Below are positions 17,172 through 25,872 of a stretch of DNA of 64,000 nt, piece after piece. The stretch spans positions 434,001 through 498,000 of the forward strand of contig NZ_FXLN01000003.1 of assembly GCF_900176635.1 (NCBI RefSeq), given 5' to 3'. The DNA comes from Clostridium merdae (GTDB lineage: Bacteria > Bacillota > Clostridia > Oscillospirales > Acutalibacteraceae). The translations under genes were made by a program, and so were the position numbers. Position 1 is the first letter of the stretch. Every line of letters starts with the position of its first letter. The notes beneath the pieces are model-generated. The model was not told the DNA's origin and searched no databases. It was given only the letters and a program-made list of their open reading frames with translations.

Positions 17172-17213
17172 AAGGCCACTGTCTCCCGCTTAGGGAGCAG
17201 TGGCCTTTTTTTC
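17172..17213 (+). terminator. Terminator of the DUF1538/PII operon
   Basis: Ten-bp stem AAGGCCACTG/CAGTGGCCTT with inner CTCCC/GGGAG and a long T run. Confidence 0.85.
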
Positions 17214-17271
17214 TTTTCTGCTATTTTCAATGAAAAGCGATGTTTTATGGATTTTCCAACCGAATCTTTCA

Positions 17272-17280
17272 TGATACAAT
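17272..17280 (+). promoter_or_regulatory. Extended -10 promoter of the 56-residue gene
   Basis: TGA-TACAAT extended -10; TTTCCA 16 bp upstream is a weak -35. It lies about 50 bp before the start codon. Confidence 0.4.
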
Positions 17281-17329
17281 AAAAGAGCATCTGGAAAAAT
17301 TAGGAAATTCGGCGAGGAAGGGATAATGC

Positions 17330-17500
17330 ATGAAACAGAAAGTGAATTTGCAATTGAAACTCATTAATCACACACTAAATAACATTGTAAAAAATCAAGC
17401 TTTGCTGTATCTCAAAATCGAAGAGCTGGACAAACGTCTGCAACAGCTCTCCGCGCTCGAGCGTCAAGCCGAAAAAATGAATGGTGAAGAGCAAAAATAA
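17330..17500 (+). CDS. Small helical protein, 56 residues
   Basis: A short gene with its own promoter-like element, a GAGGAAGGG ribosome binding site and a shared terminator behind it. The protein is a single predicted amphipathic helix, rich in Leu, Lys, Gln and Glu (core KIEELDKRLQQLSALE), so a coiled coil is likely. There are no Cys, no membrane segment and no signal peptide. No family was recognised. It converges with the chemoreceptor gene at 17553. Codon use and the clean signals favour a real gene. Confidence 0.6.
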   Translation: MKQKVNLQLKLINHTLNNIVKNQALLYLKIEELDKRLQQLSALERQAEKMNGEEQK

Positions 17501-17506
17501 AAAGCT

Positions 17507-17531
17507 CCCCGGCAATTGATGCATGCCGGGG
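17507..17531 (-). terminator. Shared terminator between the small gene and the chemoreceptor
   Basis: Perfect stem CCCCGGCA/TGCCGGGG. On the minus strand it is followed by AGCTTTTTATTTT, making it the terminator of the chemoreceptor gene; it may also end the plus-strand small gene. Confidence 0.75.
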
Positions 17532-17552
17532 AACCGCTTTCACCTTTAATTA

Positions 17553-19355
17553 TTAAAAATCAGTATAAAAATCTTCTCTTTCTGTGCCGAACGTACGAGA
17601 TACTGGAGAATCCAACAAACGGAATTTATCCAGCTCGCGGTAAAGCAATTGAGCCTGCGAAGAAAGTTCTTCACTTGATGCGGAGCTTTCTTCTGCCGCC
17701 GCTGCATTGGATTGCACCACGTTTGAAATTTGCTCTAACCCATGCGTTATGCGCGAGATTTCTTGCGCCTGGTAAATACAAGCTTTTTCAATCTCAGTGA
17801 CTGCCGCAGTTATGGCTTCTGCCTTTTCCACGCTGTCATCCACCATACTGGAGACGGTTTGCGTGAGTCTGGCGCCTTCTGAAATCGCAGTAATCGCACT
17901 TGCAATCAGCGTTCCCGTTTCTTTTACTGCCTGTGCCGTTTTGGATGCCAGCGACCCCACCTCTGCCGCAACTACGGCAAAGCCTTTACCAGCTGCACCT
18001 GCCCGAGCCGCTTCTATGGAAGCATTCAGCGCCAAAATATTGGTTTGCTGCGCAATGGATTCAATCAGGCTTGAAATTTCACCAATTTTCGAGGAAGTCT
18101 CTTTCACTTGCTCCATTGCTGCATTCAGGTTTGTCATTTGCTGCTTGGTTCGAGTCATGTCCTGCGCCACGAGTCCAACCTGACCCGAGACCTCCTGTGC
18201 ACCGGCAGCATTCTCGTTTGCCGCTGCCTCTACCTTTTCAACGGAATCCGCAAGCTGCTCTACGGAGCTTGACTGCTCAGAAGCACCGGATGCCAGGGAC
18301 TGCGAACTGGCAGAAACCTGGTCTGCACCGGCATTTACTTGTTCTGCCGAAAGGCTAATGGTGCGAAGCGTTTCATTGAGCGAGCTATATATGATTGCCA
18401 AAGACTCGCCAATTGGCTGAAAATCCCCTACATAAGTATACTCAACCTTTGCTCGCATATCTCCTTTTGAAATTTTATCCAAATGCTGGGTTACGTCGCC
18501 AATTACGCCGTTCATATTTTCAATCAAGGCTTTACAAGCGAAGGTCAGTCTTCCGGTTTCGTCTTGCGTTTCAACCAAATCGACTGGCGGGGTATGTACG
18601 TCACCCTCTGATAGCAACGAGAGCCGTTCGCTTACTAATTCAATGGGTTTTGTAAGCTTTGCTACCCAACGCAGCATAAAGAATAGGTTTAATGCACCCA
18701 CCAATATACTCACTGCTATTAAAACTGCGGCATCCGTACGCTGTACCTTACGGTTTTGCGCCATACTGGTTTCAATATCATCGAAATAGTTACCGGTGCT
18801 AATATACCAGCCATATGGCTTATACAGCTCCGTGTAAGCTCTCTTTTTAAATACACCGTCTTGACCGGGCTTTGTGAAATAGTACTCTGTATACCCGCCG
18901 CCGTTATCACCAGCAGTAATTAGGTTGCGAATATAATAAATGCCCTGCTTGTCCTGCGAATCATACCGCATTTGACCCTGGTATTCTTTGTTCATATGCA
19001 CCACACAGAGGCCATTTTTTTGGTCTGCCCACAAATAACCGTCACCATTGTTGTATCGGGTATCTCGCACAATGGTTTGTGCAATCTGTTTTGCCTGTTG
19101 CTCGGTTATCTCACCTGCTTCAAAGCGTTTGTTATTAGCCTCTAGAGCGCTTATTACGGTTTCAACCGCATTTTTCGCTTGCGTATCAAACGCCGATTTC
19201 TGTTGATTGTTTACTTGCCCAAACGCACCATCTAAGAAGAAAAAGGAAAGCCCCGACAACACGATAACTATTTCTAATAAAAGAATACCCACAAAACGTA
19301 AAATTCTATGCTTTAGCTGGATTGTCTTTTTCGAGCCAAATGGTTGTTTCATCAA
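17553..19355 (-). CDS. Methyl-accepting chemotaxis protein with single Cache domain
   Basis: 600 residues: N-terminal membrane helix (about 18-38), a periplasmic-side single Cache-type sensor (about 45-190, with the DGYLWADQKNG and YGWYISTGNY signatures), a second helix (about 190-213), HAMP, and a long signalling domain whose hairpin tip reads GKGFAVVAAEVGSLA. Ligands of this sensor class are often organic acids or small molecules; the one here cannot be deduced. It stands alone, without che genes nearby. A second, different receptor is at 32114-34081. Confidence 0.93.
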   Translation of the reverse strand: MMKQPFGSKKTIQLKHRILRFVGILLLEIVIVLSGLSFFFLDGAFGQVNNQQKSAFDTQAKNAVETVISALEANNKRFEAGEITEQQAKQIAQTIVRDTRYNNGDGYLWADQKNGLCVVHMNKEYQGQMRYDSQDKQGIYYIRNLITAGDNGGGYTEYYFTKPGQDGVFKKRAYTELYKPYGWYISTGNYFDDIETSMAQNRKVQRTDAAVLIAVSILVGALNLFFMLRWVAKLTKPIELVSERLSLLSEGDVHTPPVDLVETQDETGRLTFACKALIENMNGVIGDVTQHLDKISKGDMRAKVEYTYVGDFQPIGESLAIIYSSLNETLRTISLSAEQVNAGADQVSASSQSLASGASEQSSSVEQLADSVEKVEAAANENAAGAQEVSGQVGLVAQDMTRTKQQMTNLNAAMEQVKETSSKIGEISSLIESIAQQTNILALNASIEAARAGAAGKGFAVVAAEVGSLASKTAQAVKETGTLIASAITAISEGARLTQTVSSMVDDSVEKAEAITAAVTEIEKACIYQAQEISRITHGLEQISNVVQSNAAAAEESSASSEELSSQAQLLYRELDKFRLLDSPVSRTFGTEREDFYTDF

Positions 19356-19728
19356 TTATTCCCTCCGCCTTTGTGTAATTCCCTATTTTCCAAATCGAGA
19401 AGCACAGAAGAAATAACAGTAAAAATAATACTCATTATCAGCTATTATTTATAGATTCCCTCGACTCCCATTAAAAATATCGCTATCTCACCACCACAAA
19501 AGATGAATACAGGGATATTCTGCCTAACTGGAAAATGTTGTCTTTAATCTCATTAATTATTATCGTTAACTTTATAAGATAATTTAGAACAGAGCAATGA
19601 AATTGTAAAATATATTTTAACTTACCCATTTATTTTATTTTTGGGGAAACAATAGCAATTGAAACTTCGCGCTTGAAATGCGGATTTACTGTGTAACAGC
19701 GATAATTCATACGAAATGAGGCTGTAAA
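19356..19728. other. AT-rich intergenic region between chemoreceptor and sdaAB
   Basis: 373 bp without a gene. It must hold the promoters of both divergent neighbours, but no clear TTGACA/TATAAT pair was found. The perfect palindrome TAAAATATATTTTA at 19606-19619 is the only marked structure. Confidence 0.5.
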
Positions 19729-20394
19729 ATGGAATTGAGTATTTTTGAGGTGATTGGTCCTATTATGATTGGCTCCTCCAGCTCTCACACTGCCGGAGCG
19801 GCAAAGCTCGCGCGGATTGCTGGAGTAATAGCGGGTGAGCCATATGACCGAGTTACGTTTGGCCTGCACGGCTCCTTTGCAAAAACCTACCGCGGCCATG
19901 GAACAGACCGTGCCTTGGTTTTTGGCGCACTGGGGTATTACGAGGATGATGAGCGGCTTCCTAACTCATTTGAGCTGGCAAAAAAGGCGGGGCTTTCCTT
20001 CGAGTTTTATCAAACGGAATTAGAGGGCGCTCACGAAAACACCGCTATTCTTACCTTTTACCAGCAACATAAGCAAATTTGCCGTGTCATAGGTTCTTCC
20101 ATTGGCGGTGCACAAATCATCATTACACAAATAGATGACTTCACTACCCACTATACCGCACAATTACCTGCATTAATATTGAGTTACCGAGACCGCCCGG
20201 GAGCCATTAGCAAAATAACCGGGATTTTAGCCGAATACGAAATAAACATTGCGCTTATGAAGGTAAGCCGCTCCCAAAAAGGCGGCACCGCGCTTTGTAC
20301 CATTGAAACAGATCAGGCGATTCCACAGGAGGCGACACAGCAGTTGAGAGCCATACCGAATATTTTTCAGGTTCGTGCGATTAATCTGATTTGA
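19729..20394 (+). CDS. sdaAB: L-serine ammonia-lyase, beta subunit
   Basis: With the alpha subunit it deaminates L-serine to pyruvate and ammonia. 221 residues: family start EVIGPIMIGSSSSHTAGA, and an ACT domain at about 148-221 (YRDRPGAISKITGILAEYEI) that may sense an amino acid. The stop overlaps the alpha-subunit leader; the gap between them is 14 bp, so they form an operon. Two-subunit, iron-sulfur serine dehydratases are typical of Firmicutes. Confidence 0.95.
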   Translation: MELSIFEVIGPIMIGSSSSHTAGAAKLARIAGVIAGEPYDRVTFGLHGSFAKTYRGHGTDRALVFGALGYYEDDERLPNSFELAKKAGLSFEFYQTELEGAHENTAILTFYQQHKQICRVIGSSIGGAQIIITQIDDFTTHYTAQLPALILSYRDRPGAISKITGILAEYEINIALMKVSRSQKGGTALCTIETDQAIPQEATQQLRAIPNIFQVRAINLI

Positions 20395-20408
20395 GAGGGG
20401 AAAACGCG

Positions 20409-21284
20409 ATGTACCGCACCGCAGAAGAGCTATTAACGCAGGCACAAAACAGAACGGTTCCCCTATGGCAAATCGTACTGGAAAATGAGATGGATTTAAC
20501 CGAGAAAACAGAAGAAGTTGTATTTGAGCGATTGCTTCACACTTATGAGGTCATGGAGCGCTCTGCAACCAAAGCGCTAACTAACCCGCAGCATGCCATA
20601 GGCGGGTTAATCACTGGTGTAAGCCAAATTCAATATAACTACTCAAAAAAAGATGATTCGCTGTGCGGCTCCTGGATGAACCACTCGATGGCGATGGCTT
20701 TTTCAAGCAGCGAGGTAAATGCCTCAATGGGGAAAATCTGTGCCGCTCCCACTGCCGGGGCTTGCGGAATTTTGCCGGCAGTGCTGCTTTCTATTCGCAA
20801 AAAATATAATCTTACCGAACGGGAAACACTCTGTGGTCTCCTTACTGCGGCAGGCGTTGGAGCGGTAATTACCCGCAACGCGACGGTCGCGGGTGCAGAG
20901 GGCGGTTGCCAGGCAGAATGCGGTGTCGCCGCCGCAATGGCCTCTGCCGCCGCAGTAGAAATGCGCCATGGCTCACCGGAAGCCGCATTGCATTCCAGTT
21001 GCTTTTGCCTGATGAATGCAATGGGATTAGTCTGCGACCCGGTAGCGGGCTTGGTTCAAGTGCCCTGCGCACAACGCAATGCCTCCCAAACCGTGAATGC
21101 ACTGCTCAGTGCAGATTGGGCACTGGCCGGCCAAAGAAGCGTCATCCCGCCCGATGAAGTAATTGGCGCTATGTACCATACGGGCAAAATGTTGCCTACA
21201 CAGCTTCGAGAAACCGCACAGGGCGGCCTCGCTGCTACCTCCACAGCAAAAAGTATTTTTGAAGATATTTTTATTAAACACTGA
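20409..21284 (+). CDS. sdaAA: L-serine ammonia-lyase, iron-sulfur alpha subunit
   Basis: Catalytic subunit of the oxygen-sensitive serine dehydratase. 291 residues from the ATG at 20409 with GAGAGGGG eight bases before; a TTG six codons upstream is less likely. Cysteines at 167, 171, 209 and 220 lie in the conserved regions EGGCQAECG and GLVCDPVAG...VPCAQRN and include the [4Fe-4S] ligands. The motif PTAGACGILPA (114-124) is characteristic. It ends the sda operon. Confidence 0.95.
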   Translation: MYRTAEELLTQAQNRTVPLWQIVLENEMDLTEKTEEVVFERLLHTYEVMERSATKALTNPQHAIGGLITGVSQIQYNYSKKDDSLCGSWMNHSMAMAFSSSEVNASMGKICAAPTAGACGILPAVLLSIRKKYNLTERETLCGLLTAAGVGAVITRNATVAGAEGGCQAECGVAAAMASAAAVEMRHGSPEAALHSSCFCLMNAMGLVCDPVAGLVQVPCAQRNASQTVNALLSADWALAGQRSVIPPDEVIGAMYHTGKMLPTQLRETAQGGLAATSTAKSIFEDIFIKH

Positions 21285-21319
21285 AATCTACCGTTAAAAA
21301 CCCACCTGCTTTGTGAACT

Positions 21320-21369
21320 GCACCCTTTTAGTTAGACAGTATAATCTACTTAAATAACTAAAGGGGTGC
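21320..21369. repeat. Inverted repeat resembling insertion-sequence ends
   Basis: GCACCCTTTTAGTTA and TAACTAAAGGGGTGC (21320-21334 and 21355-21369) form a 15-bp inverted repeat with one mismatch and a 20-nt loop. The flanking GTGAACTGCACCC...TTAGACAGT wording resembles terminal repeats of IS3-family elements as remembered. No transposase is present. It may be a remnant or simply the sda terminator. Confidence 0.35.
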
Positions 21370-21556
21370 AATTTATTGTTTTATACAATAATTTTTTAAG
21401 ATTTCAGCCTTCCTCTTCCATAATTGAACTTTAAAGCTAGCGTTTTAAGCAATCTTAAATTGCATATTTTTACATAATCATGGTGTAAGCAAGCCATAAT
21501 AAGACCATTCTGTTGGATAAAAAACACAGGAAATAATTGCAGCAGGAATGGTTAAG

Positions 21557-23083
21557 ATGAAACAAAACCCAAGTTCTTTAAAAGCGAAAATTGACTTCAT
21601 CCAGCAGGAGTTGGGCAACAGTAAGGACCTTAACATCCAAAAAATGAATTTACCTGGAGGTTTGGGCAGCGCTCGCATTTGCCTGGTCTTTTATTGCAGC
21701 CTTACCGACAAAGAAAAGACTCGAGATATGAGCTTTGAAATAGACAAGCTTTCCCGTTCCATTAGAGGTATCGGCAACCGGATGGAAAGCTATTTTGAAA
21801 TGCTGCAAAACACTCCCTTATGTGGCTCTACCGTAACCGTTGGAGAAAACCCCGAAGATATGCTGCAAGAGATTTTAGAGGGACACACTGTTATTCTATT
21901 GGAAGGTATTTCATCCTTTCTCTCATACAACACATACGGGCCAAAAGGCAGGTCAATTGAAGAACCAACCTCCCAGACCGTTATTCGCGGGCCAAAGGAA
22001 GGCTTTACGGAGCAGATTGAAAGCAATCTCTCTCAAATTCGGCGAAGAATTCGAAACAAGGCTCTGCGTGTGGAGTCGTATAAATTGGGCTCTGTTAGCA
22101 AAACCAACGTTGCACTGCTCTACATTGAAACCATTGCAAAGGAAAGCACCATACGAGAAGCAAGAAAGCGCCTGAATCAGATTCAAATTGATTCCATTCT
22201 CGAAAGTGAATATGTAGAAGAAATGATACGGGATAACCCGAGCTCCTTATTCCCAACTATTTATAATACCGAGCGACCGGACGCCGTTTGTGCCAGCCTG
22301 TTAGAAGGCAAAATTGCAATTATGGTTGATGGCACCCCATATGTTCTTACTGCCCCTACCACTTTCCTTGAATTTTTTGTCTCCAGCGAAGACCACTACC
22401 ACCACCCGGCAGAAGCGGCTTTGTTCCGTTTTGTTCGGCTACTCTCCATGATTTTAACCGTGCTTGTACCCGGTTCTTATATCGCGCTCACCACGTTTGA
22501 CCAAGAGCTAATTCCGACACCGCTCCTTTTAAATATTGCGGCACAGCGAGAGGGAGTACCCCTCCCCACCTTTATTGAGGCAATCTTAATGGAGATTACG
22601 TTTGAAGTTCTGCGAGAAGCTGGTATTCGCATGCCACGAGCGATCGGCCCTGCTATCTCCATTGTGGGTGCACTGGTTTTGGGGCAGGCTGCAGTGCAGG
22701 CCGGCTTTGTATCTGCTGCAATGGTAATTATTGTTTCGATTACCGCCATTGCGAGCTTCTGCATTCCAAATACTTCAATGGCAGATTCTTTGCGCATTAT
22801 TCGCTTTATGTTTATGGTGTCTGCTGCTTTTATAGGGCTATATGGCATATTTATTTGCTTAATTGGTCTTGTACTTCACCTATGCAGCTTAAAATCGTTT
22901 GGTGTACCCTATATGGCACCACTGGCTCCAGTATTCCCGGGCAAGAATACGGATTCCGTTATACGCGCTCCCTTGTGGAAGAAAAGGCCATACCCCAGTA
23001 TATTCAGCAAATTGGACTCACCAAGAAGCGCGTCTAACCAGCCGATGCAACAAGGCCAAACCCAAACTCCGGAAAGGAAATGA
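21557..23083 (+). CDS. Spore germination protein, GerA (A-subunit) family
   Basis: The A subunit of a nutrient germinant receptor in the spore inner membrane. About 508 residues: a soluble N-terminal domain (1-270), then membrane helices with the family signature of PTFIEAILMEITFEVLREAG (about 335-355) and the GPAISIVGALVLGQAAV segment. The start at 21557 is preferred, since AGGA lies nine bases ahead; the ATG at 21548 overlaps that site. It is first in an operon A-C-small-B. No clear forespore sigma-G promoter was found. Confidence 0.92.
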   Translation: MKQNPSSLKAKIDFIQQELGNSKDLNIQKMNLPGGLGSARICLVFYCSLTDKEKTRDMSFEIDKLSRSIRGIGNRMESYFEMLQNTPLCGSTVTVGENPEDMLQEILEGHTVILLEGISSFLSYNTYGPKGRSIEEPTSQTVIRGPKEGFTEQIESNLSQIRRRIRNKALRVESYKLGSVSKTNVALLYIETIAKESTIREARKRLNQIQIDSILESEYVEEMIRDNPSSLFPTIYNTERPDAVCASLLEGKIAIMVDGTPYVLTAPTTFLEFFVSSEDHYHHPAEAALFRFVRLLSMILTVLVPGSYIALTTFDQELIPTPLLLNIAAQREGVPLPTFIEAILMEITFEVLREAGIRMPRAIGPAISIVGALVLGQAAVQAGFVSAAMVIIVSITAIASFCIPNTSMADSLRIIRFMFMVSAAFIGLYGIFICLIGLVLHLCSLKSFGVPYMAPLAPVFPGKNTDSVIRAPLWKKRPYPSIFSKLDSPRSASNQPMQQGQTQTPERK

Positions 23084-23089
23084 CATCCC

Positions 23090-24283
23090 GTGAGAAAAAA
23101 AGCGTTTGCACTGTTTCTAATTGTCGTACTGATTCTGCCTTCCTTTACCGGCTGCTGGGATCGCTACGAATTAAATCAGCTTGGTTTTTCAACTGCATTG
23201 GGTTTTGATAAAGATTCAAAAGGCCAGTATCTGCTTACGATTCAAGTATTAAACCCAAAGGCCACGGCTACACAGCAGGGTACCAATGAGGCTCCCTTTG
23301 TTGTATATACGGAAACCGGGGACAACCTACTTGAAATCATTCGTAAAACAAGTACTCAGTCTCCCCGCAGAATTGTTGGTACTCATATGCAAACCATTAT
23401 TTTTGGGGAAGAATTTGCTAGGGACGGCATCGCAGAGATTATTGATTTTATGCTGCGCCATTACCAAACTAGCTCAGAGCTTTTCTTTGGTGTTGCTAAA
23501 GACTGCACTGCCAATGAATTGCTCAATAATGTTACAAAATTAGAGAATGATCCTGCCGCTAATATCAATTCTAGCATACAAATTTCGCAAAAAATCTGGG
23601 GCTCTACAAACGAAATTAAATTAACCGAGCTAACCAACTGCGTTGTTGACCAGGGTTTGAATGCCGTTATCACCGGTATTTCTATGAACAGCGATAAACC
23701 AGAAAAAAATATGGATAATTTAAAAGAAACACAAAATGACCCGATTCAATTAGAAGATAACGCTGTTTTTTTGCTAGATAAAATGGTTGGCTGGCTCGAT
23801 TTACCAGAGAGCTTTGGTTTTAATTATATTTACGGGAATTTTTCTAGTTCTGGTATGAAACTGGAAAATGATCAAATCGGTAAGTTAGCACTCAGTATTA
23901 AAAAGGCTGCTACCAAGCAAGAGGTAACGATAGAACAGGGTGTACCCAAAATGAAGGTTAAGATTCAGGTTTCAGCATCCATTCAAAGTATGGGAAGCAA
24001 GCTAGATATTTCTACGCAAGAAAATATTAGCCTAATTGAAACAATTGCCGCGAAAAAAATTGAAATGTATTGCCAAGCAGCCATGAAAAAAGCAAAATTT
24101 CTAAAAAGTGATATTTTCGGATTTGGGGATAAGATTCACCACGCTGACCCAAAACTGTGGAAGAGAATAAAAAGTGATTGGAACAATGTTGGTTTTGTCA
24201 ATCTTCCGGTAGAATATGATATCAACGTAAAAATTTCAGGTTCAGACTCCATTAGCCAATATGTACTCTTTCAGGTGGATTAA
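23090..24283 (+). CDS. Spore germination lipoprotein, GerC (C-subunit) family
   Basis: 397 residues with GTG start. The signal peptide ends with the lipobox SFTGC, followed by WDRYELNQLGFSTALGFD, the family hallmark. The lipid-anchored C subunit completes the receptor on the outer face of the inner spore membrane. The C-terminal region (about 290-395) contains the usual three-layer domain ending in NVKISGSDSI. It lies six bases behind the A gene and three bases ahead of a small membrane protein gene. Confidence 0.92.
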   Translation: MRKKAFALFLIVVLILPSFTGCWDRYELNQLGFSTALGFDKDSKGQYLLTIQVLNPKATATQQGTNEAPFVVYTETGDNLLEIIRKTSTQSPRRIVGTHMQTIIFGEEFARDGIAEIIDFMLRHYQTSSELFFGVAKDCTANELLNNVTKLENDPAANINSSIQISQKIWGSTNEIKLTELTNCVVDQGLNAVITGISMNSDKPEKNMDNLKETQNDPIQLEDNAVFLLDKMVGWLDLPESFGFNYIYGNFSSSGMKLENDQIGKLALSIKKAATKQEVTIEQGVPKMKVKIQVSASIQSMGSKLDISTQENISLIETIAAKKIEMYCQAAMKKAKFLKSDIFGFGDKIHHADPKLWKRIKSDWNNVGFVNLPVEYDINVKISGSDSISQYVLFQVD

Positions 24284-24286
24284 CGT

Positions 24287-24526
24287 ATGAAACTAATTAG
24301 TATTTTTATCATGCTTGCCTTTGTTGGGTTCTATTCTTTTAAAGAGATACCGAAAATGCTGCGGGGCAGCATGTATAAAGAGCTGGTAATCTTTGCTGTG
24401 TTTATGCTAATTGGCCTGGTCTCAGGGATTTTTATATGCTTCGACATTCCCGTGTACAACCCCTCAGACAGTCTTACCATTCTGTTAACTCCGTTGGTTG
24501 AGCTCACAAAAAAGATTCTAGGGTAA
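24287..24526 (+). CDS. Small two-helix membrane protein of the ger operon
   Basis: 79 residues with two hydrophobic helices (about 3-18 and 30-52), a short loop between, and a polar end. It is embedded between the C- and B-subunit genes with 3- and 10-bp gaps. From general knowledge, some Bacillus ger operons encode a D subunit of this size with two membrane spans that tunes receptor activity. The similarity noted here is in size, topology and position, not in sequence. Confidence 0.7.
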   Translation: MKLISIFIMLAFVGFYSFKEIPKMLRGSMYKELVIFAVFMLIGLVSGIFICFDIPVYNPSDSLTILLTPLVELTKKILG

Positions 24527-24536
24527 GGGGTGACCT

Positions 24537-25673
24537 ATGAGTAAAACAAAAGTTACAAATCACCAAATGCTCTCCCTCACAGCTTGCGCCACCTGCGGCT
24601 CTTCCGTGATAGTGGTGGGCTCGCCGGTAGCCGCTCTTTGCCAGCGGGACGGGTGGATTGCATCGCTTCTCTCTACAGCCATTGGTGCACTTTTTATTTT
24701 GCTGTATTATAAACTTGGGCAGCTTTTCCCCAACAGAAATTTAGTACAAATCTTCTTTGCCGTATTTGGCAAATGGGTTGGTGGTGTGATCACCGCTTAT
24801 TTCATCATCTTCTGCCTGCACAGCGGCATTCAAATAACCGCATATATTGGTCAATTCATGAATACTGAATACCTGATTACTACGCCTGTATATGTGATTA
24901 ATTTTATGATCATATTTCTTTTCGGTCTTGCTCTTCATTACGGGATAGAGACTACTGTGCGCTCCGCTGAAATTTTATTTCGGCTCGTTGTTTTAATTAT
25001 GGCATTCCTATTTCTTGCGAATATTGGTAATATTCAATTTAATTATATTGTACCGGTAATGGAAAACGGGCTTTACCCCATTTTAAAAGGAACCTTGTAT
25101 ATCACCAGCTATCGCGTGTGGCCCCTTATTTTATTAACGATGATTTACCCCATTCACACCGAAAACAATTCTGCAACCCTAAAAAATATTTTTTATGGCT
25201 ATCTATGTGGCTCAATCATTATGTTTTTTATAATGCTTTTGACCATGCTGGTATTGGGAAACCATGTAACGTATATTTCGGTGTATTCCACTTATTTTTT
25301 GGCCAAGCAAATCAACCTTGGCTTCTTGTCTCGCGTAGAGGGGTTAATCGTAGGTGCTTGGATTATTACCTTGTTTTACAAAGGGTTTTGCTACATTTAT
25401 GCCGGAATTCAAGGCCTAGCCTATTCCCTGCATTTAAAAGATTACCGCAAAACAATAGCACCCATATTATTTACTACACTCATTTATTCGAATATTGTGT
25501 ACCCAAGCAGTGCATACCTTGGCTTTTGGGATAAATATGTTTGGATACCTTATTCCTTTACCGCGGGGGCATTAATTCCCATCGCCATCATTGTGGTTTA
25601 TTATATTGGAAAAAGCTTCTTTTCAGCAGATAACACAAGCATGGCACAAAGCCTGCCGAATTGTTCTGGGTGA
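24537..25673 (+). CDS. Spore germination protein, GerB (B-subunit, permease-like) family
   Basis: 378 residues with about ten transmembrane helices, of the amino acid-polyamine-organocation transporter superfamily (spore permease). Start GVTYE-type spacing GGGGTGACCT before ATG. The N terminus carries ACATCGSSVIVVGSP, and the B-type signature YP is found in the ITSYRVWPLILLTMIYP segment. It completes the germinant receptor, where it contributes to germinant binding. It is last in the operon, followed by a hairpin. Confidence 0.9.
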   Translation: MSKTKVTNHQMLSLTACATCGSSVIVVGSPVAALCQRDGWIASLLSTAIGALFILLYYKLGQLFPNRNLVQIFFAVFGKWVGGVITAYFIIFCLHSGIQITAYIGQFMNTEYLITTPVYVINFMIIFLFGLALHYGIETTVRSAEILFRLVVLIMAFLFLANIGNIQFNYIVPVMENGLYPILKGTLYITSYRVWPLILLTMIYPIHTENNSATLKNIFYGYLCGSIIMFFIMLLTMLVLGNHVTYISVYSTYFLAKQINLGFLSRVEGLIVGAWIITLFYKGFCYIYAGIQGLAYSLHLKDYRKTIAPILFTTLIYSNIVYPSSAYLGFWDKYVWIPYSFTAGALIPIAIIVVYYIGKSFFSADNTSMAQSLPNCSG

Positions 25674-25698
25674 GTCATTTTTATACGCAAACTCTGCA

Positions 25699-25745
25699 AA
25701 AAGCAGTGCACAAACAAGGGGCTTCCTTATTTGTGCATTGCTTTT
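25699..25745 (+). terminator. Hairpin at the end of the ger operon
   Basis: AAAAGCAGTGCACAAA pairs with TTTGTGCATTGCTTTT (25699-25714 and 25730-25745) with one G-T pair. It is symmetrical, so termination in either direction is possible. Confidence 0.65.
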
Positions 25746-25816
25746 CTACATATATATGGTAAGAATACAATTTAGCGCAGAAATGAGATAGCTAAATAGA
25801 GCCGTATAAAACGGGC

Positions 25817-25845
25817 TTGTCAATTCGATGTGGTAAGGGTAAAAT
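25817..25845 (+). promoter_or_regulatory. Promoter of the bceRS-like genes
   Basis: TTGTCA, 17 bp, TAAAAT (25817-25822 and 25840-25845), about 28 bp ahead of the response-regulator start. Confidence 0.6.
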
Positions 25846-25872
25846 AAAGAGCAGAGAAAGCAGGGTGATACC

